DNA from: Desulfobulbaceae bacterium | GTDB lineage: Bacteria > Desulfobacterota > Desulfobulbia > Desulfobulbales > Desulfocapsaceae | DNA: 51,088 nucleotides | Direction of reading: 5' to 3' | Assembly (NCBI GenBank): GCA_011390165.1 | Contig: JAABSV010000030.1 | Location: 1-51,088 of the forward strand | Part shown: piece by piece, positions 41,475 through 49,316 of the stretch | How the letters are laid out: each line of letters starts with the position of its first letter | Position numbering within the stretch: the stretch's first letter is position 1 | Made by a program: the position numbers and the translations under genes | Notes under the pieces: generated by a model | Told to the model about the DNA's origin: nothing | The model's database searches: none | What the model saw: the letters and a program-made list of their open reading frames with translations, nothing else

Positions 41475-43355
41475 GTGGAGAGTGACGTGAAGCAGGAGAG
41501 CAGAAAGATCTATGGGGAAATTGTCGGCCTGTTGCTGAAGGCAGAGCAGATCACTGAAAAACAGGTGCTCCACGCCGAACGGATCCGCAGTAAGCTGGCG
41601 ACCCCGGTCTCCTTGCTCAATGTCTTGAAAGAGCTGAAAATTGTCAGCGATGAGATGGTCCATAAGGCCCTCCTCGGTTCCTCTTCGCCGATCCGAATCG
41701 GCGAGTTGCTGATCGAATTGGGGTATCTTTCCGAAAACGATCTCGAAGCGGCCATCAATATCGGCAAAGAGACCGATGTCGGCTTGAGGATCGGCGAAAT
41801 CCTCATCAAGTACAACTTTATTGAAGAGGGGCTGTTCAACCGGATACTCTCGATGCAGCTCGGTTTCCCGCTGGTCGAGGTGAATACCGCCACCATTGAC
41901 CGGGAACGGTTCAGACGCATACCCGCCAAGGTGGTTGAAGAGCTGCAGTTTGTTCCCCTGCTGACTGGTGATGGCAGCACGCTGGTAGCCTTCAGCGATC
42001 CTCTCGATGCCAAAGGCCTGGCTGCGGCGCGTAAAGCCTTCGGCGACGGGATGTTGCCGGCTATCGCTGAAAAGAAGGCGCTGGCCGAAACGATCAGGCT
42101 GCTGCTCAACATGCAGGCCGGCAAAACCGTCAACCTGGACACCAAGTCGGTGATCGGGATCGCCAACAGTATCATTGTCAGTGCCTTGAAAAATGATGCC
42201 AGTGACATCCATATCGAGCCCCTCAACGACCGTCTGCAGGTACGCTTCCGGGAAGACGGGGTGCTGCGCCACTTCAAGGACTTCCCCGCCGACATCATTC
42301 CCTCCCTGACCAGCCGTTTCAAGATCATGAGCGAGGCCGACATTGCTGAGAAACGGCGGCACCAGGGGGGGCGGATTCTCTTTGATTATGACGAGGGCAA
42401 GGTTGATATCCGCGCCTCCTTCTATATCACCGTGCACGGCGAAAAAATTGTCTTTCGGCTCCTCAAGCAGAAAAAGGAGCTGATGGACATCCACTCCATC
42501 GGCATGTCACCGAAGATGCTCTCCCGTTTTCTCGAGGATGCCGTCTACCAGCCCAGCGGCGTCCTGCTGATCACCGGACCCACCGGCTCCGGCAAGACAT
42601 CGACAGTGTACAGCTGCATCAGCCACATCAAGAGCCCGCAGATCAGCATCATCACCGCCGAAGAGCCGGTGGAATACGTGCTGGACGGGATTGCCCAGTG
42701 CTCCATCGACCCCCAGATCAATCTCACCTTCGAGGAGACCCTGCGCCATATCGTCCGTCAGGATCCGGATGTGATTGTCATCGGCGAGATCCGCGACCAG
42801 GCGTCGGCAGAGATGGCGATGCAGTCAGCCCTCACCGGCCACAAGGTGCTCAGCACCTTCCACACCGAAGACAGCATTGGTGGTCTGATCCGTCTCTTGA
42901 ATATGGATATCGCCCCCTTCCTGATCTCATCGACGGTGGTCAGTGTCGTTGCCCAGCGCCTCTTGCGACGGGTTTGCCCAGTCTGCGCCAATGAGGTAAA
43001 ACCCACCCCGCGCCAGCTCCAGCGTCTCGGTTGCAGCGCCGCCGACCTGCATGGCGCCCAGTTCAAAAAAGGGCGTGGTTGCAGAGAGTGCCGGCAGACC
43101 GGGTACAAGGGGCGGGTTGGTGTTTTTGAGCTGCTGGTTCTTGACGAGGTGGTCCGGGACGCCATTCTGGCCCAGAAAACCAGTTATGACATCCGCAAGA
43201 TAAGTATCGAACACTCTGGCCTGGTGACACTGATCGAGGATGGGCTGCTCAAGGCGGGCCGTGGAACCACCAGTATCGACGAACTCATCCGCTGTCTGCC
43301 CAATCTCAACCCGCCCAGGCCGCTAAGCGAAATCCGCCGCCTCTCTGGAGAGTAA
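41475..43355 (+). CDS. GspE/PilB-type secretion or pilus assembly ATPase
   Basis: A 626-residue cytosolic ATPase powering a type II secretion or type IV pilus-like machine. The N-terminal ~200 residues hold MshEN-type repeats (RIGELLIELGYLSENDLEAA, then RIGEILIKYNFIEE), which bind c-di-GMP in some relatives. Then come the arginine-rich N2-like region with ASDIHIEPL, Walker A GPTGSGKTSTVYS (about 368), the Asp box ITAEEPVE, Walker B DVIVIGEIRD, the His box GHKVLSTFHTEDS and the zinc-binding CPVC/CREC tetracysteine. No other secretion or pilus gene is in the window, so its machine is encoded elsewhere. GTG 41475 or GTG 41487 could be the start. Confidence 0.9.
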   Translation: MESDVKQESRKIYGEIVGLLLKAEQITEKQVLHAERIRSKLATPVSLLNVLKELKIVSDEMVHKALLGSSSPIRIGELLIELGYLSENDLEAAINIGKETDVGLRIGEILIKYNFIEEGLFNRILSMQLGFPLVEVNTATIDRERFRRIPAKVVEELQFVPLLTGDGSTLVAFSDPLDAKGLAAARKAFGDGMLPAIAEKKALAETIRLLLNMQAGKTVNLDTKSVIGIANSIIVSALKNDASDIHIEPLNDRLQVRFREDGVLRHFKDFPADIIPSLTSRFKIMSEADIAEKRRHQGGRILFDYDEGKVDIRASFYITVHGEKIVFRLLKQKKELMDIHSIGMSPKMLSRFLEDAVYQPSGVLLITGPTGSGKTSTVYSCISHIKSPQISIITAEEPVEYVLDGIAQCSIDPQINLTFEETLRHIVRQDPDVIVIGEIRDQASAEMAMQSALTGHKVLSTFHTEDSIGGLIRLLNMDIAPFLISSTVVSVVAQRLLRRVCPVCANEVKPTPRQLQRLGCSAADLHGAQFKKGRGCRECRQTGYKGRVGVFELLVLDEVVRDAILAQKTSYDIRKISIEHSGLVTLIEDGLLKAGRGTTSIDELIRCLPNLNPPRPLSEIRRLSGE

Positions 43356-43356
43356 C

Positions 43357-44193
43357 ATGGAAAAGGTCTCATTCGTCGATGTGATCAACAGCCACATCGA
43401 AAACGGACAGGTGGTACTGCCGGTCTTCAGTCCCACCGCCTTGCGGGTCCAGCAGGAACTGGTGAAAAAGGAGCCGGACGTGCGCCTCCTGGAGGAGATT
43501 ATCTCCGCCGATCAGTCTCTTTCCAGCCAGGTGCTGCAGATTGCCAACTCGGCATTCTACAAGGGACTGGCAGAAGTGCTGACGGTCCGGGCGGCCATCG
43601 TTCGGCTGGGCATACGGGAGGTGGGTAGGGTGAGCCTCTTTGTCGCCGCTCGCAATCAGTTTCGCAGCAAGGAGAAGGCACTCACCCTTACCCTGCACAA
43701 ATTGTGGCAGCATGCCTTCGGCACGGCCATGGCGGCGAAGTGGCTAGCGGTGAGGTGCCAGCTGGAAGAGTTGGAGAGCCACGCCTTTTTTGCCGGTCTG
43801 CTCCATGATATCGGCAAACTTTTTGTCCTCATGGTCGTCGACCAGTTACCCAGACAGGGGGAGGCCACCCCGATCAACACCGCCCTGTTGGGCGAGGCGA
43901 TGGATACCCTTCACTGCGAACAGGGGTATAATTTGATGGAAAAGTGGAACATTCCGGAAAAATACTGTCTGATCGCCCGCGACCACCACAAGCCGGTCTT
44001 CGATGCCAAGAACCATCTGCTGATTCTTGTCCGCCTGGCTAATCTGACCTGTCACAAGTTGGGGATCGGTCTGCAGCACGACTCGTCCCTGGTGGTATCC
44101 TCCACCGAGGAGGCGGAGTACCTCAACCTTTCTGAAATCGATCTTGCCGAACTGGAAATTTATCTTGAAGATACCGCTGAACTGGCCGCCTGA
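43357..44193 (+). CDS. HDOD-domain signalling protein
   Basis: A 278-residue cytosolic protein with an HDOD domain, a relative of HD hydrolases usually lacking catalysis and used in signal output. Key segments are SADQSLSSQVLQIANSAFY, TVRAAIVRLGIREVGRVSL and the HD-like FFAGLLHDIGKLF. It starts one base after the gspE-like stop, so the two are co-transcribed; regulation of that ATPase's machine is a reasonable inference. The stop is followed within one base by a repeat element. Confidence 0.85.
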   Translation: MEKVSFVDVINSHIENGQVVLPVFSPTALRVQQELVKKEPDVRLLEEIISADQSLSSQVLQIANSAFYKGLAEVLTVRAAIVRLGIREVGRVSLFVAARNQFRSKEKALTLTLHKLWQHAFGTAMAAKWLAVRCQLEELESHAFFAGLLHDIGKLFVLMVVDQLPRQGEATPINTALLGEAMDTLHCEQGYNLMEKWNIPEKYCLIARDHHKPVFDAKNHLLILVRLANLTCHKLGIGLQHDSSLVVSSTEEAEYLNLSEIDLAELEIYLEDTAELAA

Positions 44194-44194
44194 C

Positions 44195-44280
44195 CAGATG
44201 TTCCATGTATTATGGGATGTAGGGGCACGGCATGCTGCCCAGATGTTCCATGTATTATGGGGTGTAGGGGCACGGCATGC
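44195..44280. repeat. 41-bp direct repeat pair
   Basis: Two copies (44195-44235 and 44240-44280), differing at one base, each starting CAGATGTTCCATG and ending GGGGCACGGCATGC, separated by TGCC. The second runs into the palindrome at 44264-44291. Confidence 0.8.
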
Positions 44281-44291
44281 CGTGCCCCTAC
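44264..44291. repeat. Perfect 28-bp REP-like palindrome
   Basis: GTAGGGGCACGGCA followed directly by its reverse complement. Palindromes of this GGGGCACGGC type occur as dispersed repeats in many environmental bacteria; here it could also stop transcription from the HDOD gene. The 235 bases to the next palindrome (to 44526) hold no supportable gene. Confidence 0.8.
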
Positions 44292-44526
44292 TGCACCCGT
44301 TTGGTGGGCGAAACGATAACGATTTGCAATCGGTATGTGCGATGGGCCGAGTCGCAGCCGGCACGGTGGAATGTTTTGCTGAACGGCAAGCCGTTTTGTT
44401 GCCAATGGTTTTGCGAATCCACGATTGCGGTTGTCGCTCATGGTGAATGCATGGTACGGTTGGGGCCTTGTTACGGTCGGGATGATGCTAAGGCTTGATA
44501 AATCGTACGGTCCGGGGAATGACGTT

Positions 44527-44556
44527 GTTGGGGGCACGGCATGCAGTGCCCCCAAC
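44527..44556. repeat. Second related palindrome
   Basis: Arms GTTGGGGGCAC and GTGCCCCCAAC around GGCATGCA. It shares the GGGGCACGGCATGC core with the elements at 44221-44291, marking both ends of a 360-bp insertion-like segment. Confidence 0.75.
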
Positions 44557-45041
44557 ACCCCACCAGTGGGCTACTACCGATCGGTGTCTTCATCTCTACC
44601 CCCACCGGCGGCTTTACTTCCGCCAACCTGCTCTACGCTGAGATGTTGGGCTACGGGAGTCCCCAGGAACTGATCGATACAATCACCGATATTCGCACCC
44701 AGGTGTACACTGATCTAGCTGATCGTGATAATTTTTCCAAAAAAATCGAAGCTGATGGGGCGGCGTTCAACCACGAATGCCGTTTTCGCCGGCGCAACGG
44801 ATCCCGTTTCTGGGGGGTGTCGGCGGTGCAGGCGATTACCGACGTTAATGGTCAAATAACGCACTACCTGGGCTTTATCACCGATATCAGTAAACGGGTC
44901 CGGGCTGAAGAGGCGCTGCTGGAGACGCAGTCCATTGCCCGTCTTGGCTGGTGGGAACTGGATATGCCCTCCGGAAGACTGGCCTTGTCCAGCGGAATGT
45001 ACGATTTCTACGAGGTGAGCCGGGAAGTCCTGGCTAATTGA
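44541..45041 (+). pseudogene. PAS-domain sensor remnant
   Basis: The frame encodes one almost complete PAS domain with its C-terminal motif (LPIGVFIST, then RRRNGSRFWGVSAVQAITD, then GFITDISKRVRAEE), and the start of a second (ARLGWWELDMPSG) that stops after about 30 residues. No kinase or cyclase output follows. The first ATG lies inside the palindrome at 44527-44556 and no ribosome site precedes it, so the 5' end has been replaced by the repeat. It is best read as the inner fragment of a larger PAS sensor kinase; a small PAS protein is a remote alternative. Confidence 0.7.
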
Positions 45042-45147
45042 TGGGGGGCTTCCTCCCCGGCTGGTGTGTTCTCCACACCCTTTTCGGCACTTCCCCCCTG
45101 GATGGCTGACTGGACGACCAACCACCTGTAATGGAGGAGAAAAACCT

Positions 45148-46473
45148 GTGTCGACACTCGCAAACCGCCCACTTTTGCTGCAGGTACCGGTCGCGCAGCC
45201 TTTCATCCGCCTGGCCTCCCTTTTTGTCGGTGAAGGGTGCGAAAGACTGGGGCTTGACGAGACAGCGGCGGAGAAGATGGCCCTGGCCGCCGAAGAGATC
45301 GTCGCTTATCTGGTCCGTGCCATTCCCCCCGGCAGTGAGGTGGCGATCCGCTCTCTTCCCGGCAGTTACTATGTGCAGACCAGCTTTTCCTTCCCCCTGG
45401 CTGAAACGGACCTCCGTGCCCTGAATATGACCGCTACGGTCAATCTCGAAGAGGAGGATGGCCTGGAGCAGATGGAACTGCTCATCGCTTCGCGGATGGC
45501 CGACCGCTTTCTCATCGCCCGAAAGGTGGACGGCAGTTCCGAGTTGACGCTGATCAAGGAGTTCTCCTATCCGCAGTTGGCAGACGCTGTTGTCGCCGAC
45601 CTGCCGGCAACATCACCGGCCGGCTGCACCATTCGGGAGCCCGACAGCGGGCAGATCAGGTGGTTTCTCCGCCTGGTTAACCATTGCTATCCCCCGTCCC
45701 TCTACCCGAAGGATTTTCTCTATCCGGGGAAGGTGGTGGACATGGCCGCTGCCGGCGACATCCGGCTGCTCCTGGCCGTTGGTCCGGCCGGCGAGATTGG
45801 TGGCGGTATCGCCTGGCGGTGGGATGGTCAGAAGATGGTGGAACAGTTCGGGCCGTACTGCTTTTCTCCCCATGCCCCGGCGGAGATGGCCAGCCAACTG
45901 ATGGATGGTTGTATCCAGGCCATCGCCAGAAGCCCGGCCCTGGTCCTGATCAACCGCATGCCGACACCGGCGATGCCGGCCGGCTATCTGGAAGCTCTGG
46001 GCAGTCTTTCCTCTCTGGAGCCGGGTGGCTCGACGTCGCGGTTGACGGCGCTTTTCCGCGAGCTGCACGAAGATATGGGGGCGGTCAGCTGGGCCCACCC
46101 GGAGTTGGCCGATTTTCTCGCCGCTGAGTACCGGCGGCTCAGTCTTCCCAGGGAGATCCGCCTTCTGACCGCCGACGGCGAAGCGACCAGCCCCTCGTCG
46201 GTGCTCAGCGCCGAGATCGACCGTCGCCTTGGCCGAGTTACCCTGCGGCCGATCTGGCCAGGGATTGATATTCGTGAGAATCTGCATAACCACCTTAATC
46301 TCTTCCGCCGTGAGGGATTGAAGGCAATCCATTTTGCCATTGATCTGGGCATCTCCTGGCAGGTCGCCTGCACCCCGGAGTTGCACCGTCTCGGTTTCCG
46401 GGCCCAACTGCTCCTGCCGCACGCGGGAAGCGGCGATCTGCTCCTTTTTGAACTGCTGCCAGAACCATTATGA
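45148..46473 (+). CDS. HATPase-like plus GNAT-like protein (paralogue A)
   Basis: A 441-residue cytosolic protein with no exact family recognised. The N-terminal ~125 residues resemble anti-sigma-factor/serine-kinase type regulators (DETAAEKMALAAEEIVAYLV, like their first ATP-site helix). The middle (about 160-290) looks like a GNAT acyltransferase core (LRLVNHCYPPSLYPKDFLYP, LLAVGPAGEIGGGIAWRW). The C-terminal part (AIHFAIDLGISWQVACTPEL, HRLGFRAQLLLP) is matched by the gene at 47680. GGAGGAG before GTG 45148 decides the start. It overlaps the aminotransferase by four bases (ATGA). Confidence 0.68.
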   Translation: MSTLANRPLLLQVPVAQPFIRLASLFVGEGCERLGLDETAAEKMALAAEEIVAYLVRAIPPGSEVAIRSLPGSYYVQTSFSFPLAETDLRALNMTATVNLEEEDGLEQMELLIASRMADRFLIARKVDGSSELTLIKEFSYPQLADAVVADLPATSPAGCTIREPDSGQIRWFLRLVNHCYPPSLYPKDFLYPGKVVDMAAAGDIRLLLAVGPAGEIGGGIAWRWDGQKMVEQFGPYCFSPHAPAEMASQLMDGCIQAIARSPALVLINRMPTPAMPAGYLEALGSLSSLEPGGSTSRLTALFRELHEDMGAVSWAHPELADFLAAEYRRLSLPREIRLLTADGEATSPSSVLSAEIDRRLGRVTLRPIWPGIDIRENLHNHLNLFRREGLKAIHFAIDLGISWQVACTPELHRLGFRAQLLLPHAGSGDLLLFELLPEPL

Positions 46474-47609
46474 AAGCGGCCGGCGGAAACAAAACGTCTA
46501 TCGACCGGCTGGTTCCCGACCACATCAGGAACTTTACCCCCTATATCCCTAGTAAACCGGACGATGTGCTGATGAAGATGTCCGGCTGCAGCCGCCTCTT
46601 TCGTCTCAACAACAACGAAAACCCCCTCGGCCCGCCCGCCGCCGCCCGCCGGGTAATCGAAAGCTATCCGACGGGTCGCCTGTCGATCTACCCCAGCGGT
46701 GATGCCTACCATCTGCGCGCCAGGCTCTCCGTGCTCTTCGGGCTCCATCCCGACCAGTTCCTGGTGGGCAACGGCGCCAACGAGGTGATCAGTTTCGTGA
46801 TCAAAGCCTTCTGTCAGGAGGGGGACAACATCATCACCGGTGATAAGACCTTTGCGGTCTACGAATGGGTGGCGATGTTCTCCGGCTTTACCGCCAAACT
46901 GGTGCCTTTAAAGGAGTTTGCCTTCGATGACGAGGGGATGCTGGCAGAGATCGACGGGCGCACCAAGGTCCTTTTTCTCTGCAACCCCAACAACCCCACC
47001 GGCAGCTACTGGAGTGAGCAGAAGCTCCGCCGTTTTCTTGATCGGGTGGCCGGCCGACAGATCGTCGTGGTCGATGAGGCCTACTGCGAGTTTGTCGACA
47101 AGGGCGACTTCCCGGACGGTATGCGGCTGATTGCCGAATACCCCAACCTGGTCGTTTTCCGGACCTTTTCCAAGATGTACGGGCTGGCCGGTTTGCGCAT
47201 CGGCTACCTGGCCGGGGCCCTGGAGGTGGTGGATGTCATCCGCCGGACCTGTGTGGTCTACTCGGTCAACGCCCTGGCCCAGGAGGCGGCCTTGGCCGCC
47301 CTGGAGGATCCCGACCATGTCCCGGCGACCCGGGAACTGATCGGCCGGGAAAAAACAAGGCTGTGCCGGGCGCTGGACGGCCTGGGGTTGCCTCATGTCG
47401 CCGGTGAGGGCAATTTCGTGATGGTCCGGCTGCCGATAAACGATGCCCTCGCCTACCGGAAAATGATGACCCATGGCATCATGGTCCGCTGCATGGCCGG
47501 GTTCCGCTTCCCCAACTGGGTGCGGATATCCATCTCCCTGCCGGAGGTGATGGAGAGGTGTGTCGACACCCTCGCCGCGGTGGTGGCAGGGGATTCCGCT
47601 ACCGGTTAA
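46470..47609 (+). CDS. HisC-like PLP aminotransferase
   Basis: A 379-residue fold-type I aminotransferase of the histidinol-phosphate aminotransferase group. Features: LNNNENPLGPP, VGNGANEVISFVIKAF, FLCNPNNPTG, VVVDEAYCEF, and the PLP lysine in FRTFSKMYGLAGLRIGY. No other his gene is nearby and it sits between two paralogous GNAT-like genes, so it may make or use a different amino compound in a specialised pathway rather than serve histidine synthesis. It is coupled to the preceding gene by ATGA overlap. Confidence 0.87.
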   Translation: MKAAGGNKTSIDRLVPDHIRNFTPYIPSKPDDVLMKMSGCSRLFRLNNNENPLGPPAAARRVIESYPTGRLSIYPSGDAYHLRARLSVLFGLHPDQFLVGNGANEVISFVIKAFCQEGDNIITGDKTFAVYEWVAMFSGFTAKLVPLKEFAFDDEGMLAEIDGRTKVLFLCNPNNPTGSYWSEQKLRRFLDRVAGRQIVVVDEAYCEFVDKGDFPDGMRLIAEYPNLVVFRTFSKMYGLAGLRIGYLAGALEVVDVIRRTCVVYSVNALAQEAALAALEDPDHVPATRELIGREKTRLCRALDGLGLPHVAGEGNFVMVRLPINDALAYRKMMTHGIMVRCMAGFRFPNWVRISISLPEVMERCVDTLAAVVAGDSATG

Positions 47610-47679
47610 AGCCGGTTGCCTCTCTGCAAGAGGGTTTCCTTGCGGAGCTCTCGTCAGGAAAACCCTTTCGAGGTGGCAA

Positions 47680-48738
47680 ATGGAAAAAAGCGAAGCGATC
47701 AGCTGCTTGCTGGCCGAGGGACGGAAGATCCCGGAGGGGGAGGAGTTCGTGGTCGACCATTTCACCGCCGCCGACGGCCCCGGGGTGGCGCGCCTTTTCC
47801 ACGCCGTCTACGGTGACGGCTACCCCATCGAAACCTATTACATTCCTGAGCGGTTGGTTGAGGCGAACCGCCAGGGGAGTATCCGCAGCGTCGTGGCCCG
47901 TATCGGTTCCGGCGATGTGGTTGCCCACGCCGCCCTGCACCGCAGTTCTCCGCCCAACCCCAACCTCTTCGAATTCGGGGTGGGGCTTACCCTGCCCGCC
48001 TACCGGCGCACCAATGCCTTTTCGGCGATCAGCGAACTGATCATGTCCCTGCCGGGGTCGCCGGGGATTGACGGTTTCTATGGCGAGGCCGTCTGCAACC
48101 ATACCATAACACAGAAATACTGCCTCCGGGTCGGTGCCTTGGAAACGGCCGTCGAACCGGCCCTCATGCCGGCCGGGATCTACCGGGGCGGGGCTGCAGG
48201 TACCGGCCGGGTCGGGTGCATAGTCTATTCCCGGGCGGATGTCGACGAGCGGCGAAAACTTCATCTGCCGCCGCGCTACCGGGAAGAGTTGCTCTGGCTC
48301 CTGGCCGATCTGAACCTGGATCGGGAACTGCTGGCCGCCGACGGTGCAGCAGTGAATGGGCAGGCTGCCATCGCGACCAGCCGCTTTGCCGACGCCGGGG
48401 TAGCCCGTTGTACGGTCGTTAGCCCTGGAGAAGAGCTTACCGCCCAGGTGGCGGAGTTGGAACGGGAACTGCGGCGGGAGAACTACGCCCTGGTACAGAT
48501 CTTTCTCGACCTCGGGCAGGCATGGTCCGGCAGGGTGGTCGAACAGCTCTACCAGCAGGGGTTTTCCTTCGCCGGTCTTCTGCCCATCTGGTTCGGCACT
48601 GATGCCCTCCTGCTGCACAAGCACTTTGTCGATCCGGAGTACGACTCGATGCAGATCTACTCCGACCGGGGCCGCCGGCTCCTGGAACTGGTGCGGGCGG
48701 GTGCGGGCGGGTCGGACCGAATCAACGACTTGAATTAA
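47680..48738 (+). CDS. GNAT-like protein (paralogue B)
   Basis: A 352-residue cytosolic protein with a GNAT-type core (about 20-165): FTAADGPGVARLFHAVYGDG, VVARIGSGDVVAHAALHRS, FGVGLTLPAYRRTNAFSAI and the late VCNHTITQKYCLRVGA. The C-terminal ~80 residues (LVQIFLDLGQAWSGRVVEQL, YQQGFSFAGLLPIWFGTDALLL in part) align with the end of the 45148 product, so the two are paralogues around the aminotransferase. This one lacks the HATPase-like N-terminus. GAGGTGG precedes ATG 47680. Acyl transfer to the aminotransferase product is a guess. Confidence 0.72.
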   Translation: MEKSEAISCLLAEGRKIPEGEEFVVDHFTAADGPGVARLFHAVYGDGYPIETYYIPERLVEANRQGSIRSVVARIGSGDVVAHAALHRSSPPNPNLFEFGVGLTLPAYRRTNAFSAISELIMSLPGSPGIDGFYGEAVCNHTITQKYCLRVGALETAVEPALMPAGIYRGGAAGTGRVGCIVYSRADVDERRKLHLPPRYREELLWLLADLNLDRELLAADGAAVNGQAAIATSRFADAGVARCTVVSPGEELTAQVAELERELRRENYALVQIFLDLGQAWSGRVVEQLYQQGFSFAGLLPIWFGTDALLLHKHFVDPEYDSMQIYSDRGRRLLELVRAGAGGSDRINDLN

Positions 48739-48790
48739 CTGAATAAAAAAGGAAAATACGCCTCGTTATTCTTCTTAAAGCATGATTTTT

Positions 48791-48807
48791 GCCCCCGAAA
48801 TGGGGGC
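48791..48807. repeat. GC-rich hairpin after the GNAT-like gene
   Basis: GCCCCC and GGGGGC around GAAAT, 52 bases past the stop. The T tract precedes rather than follows it on the plus strand, so it is a doubtful terminator. Confidence 0.4.
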
Positions 48808-48892
48808 TCTAGGCCATTTCTGATCGGAAGTGAGAGCTGTTGCGGCTGCCCGCAAACGCGAAAAATACCCACCTCGGCCCCTTACCTGCTTC

Positions 48893-49039
48893 AGTAATCC
48901 ATTGGAACCGTATGCTTAGTTGCGTTATGTCTTCGAAGTGGTGCCGCGAACGTCGAGGTTGGCGGGCTATGAGGCGCTGCTCCCGTGGAACCTCATGTCT
49001 GAGCAGTTGGCATGCTCCCCGCCGGCGAGGTGTACTTGA
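48893..49039 (+). pseudogene. IS66 family transposase 3' remnant
   Basis: Reading from 48893 gives SNPLEPYA, a stop (TAG 48917-48919), then LRYVFEVVPRTSRLAGYEAL and LPWNL before a TGA at 49037. This matches the C-terminal end of IS66-type transposases (LEPYxYLRYVFxxLP...YxALLPWNL), with a nonsense codon where YLRY normally has tyrosine. Only the last ~48 codons are recognisable and the 5' part is missing. It marks a past insertion between the GNAT operon and the adenylation-enzyme cluster. Confidence 0.7.
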
Positions 49040-49217
49040 TTAGGCGGATACTTTGCAATCACCTCTAAAATAATTGCCAAAGCTATCGGGAAAAGGTAGT
49101 CTCGACGGGCTGAATCGGAAGGCTCGTCGTCCTCTGCCTCGCGATCTTCAGGGCCTCAACGTGGCCTGTCCAAGGGCATCGGCTCACCGTTCGATTAGAG
49201 TGTAATTACGACTCCCT

Positions 49218-49316
49218 GGACTGCATGTGGATCTGCCCCAGGCACCAGCCAGTGCCCTCACCGCAGTCCGAACCGACCAAACCATGAGCCGTTATCTCCC
49301 CGGAAGACAACCATGA
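49218..49316 (+). pseudogene. Possible C-terminal fragment of a lost upstream gene
   Basis: A frame reading GLHVDLPQAPASALTAVRTD then QTMSRYLPGRQP stops at TGA 49314-49316, overlapping the ATG of the adenylation enzyme by ATGA, as coupled operon genes do. It has a stop at 49203 and no start. It may be the 3' end of a gene cut by the IS66-related event. Too short to identify. The remaining 49040-49217 sequence shows nothing I can name. Confidence 0.25.

Noticed and set aside
48791..48807. Rho-independent terminator
   Set aside because: The stem is good but the T tract is on the wrong side for the plus strand; kept only as a hairpin.
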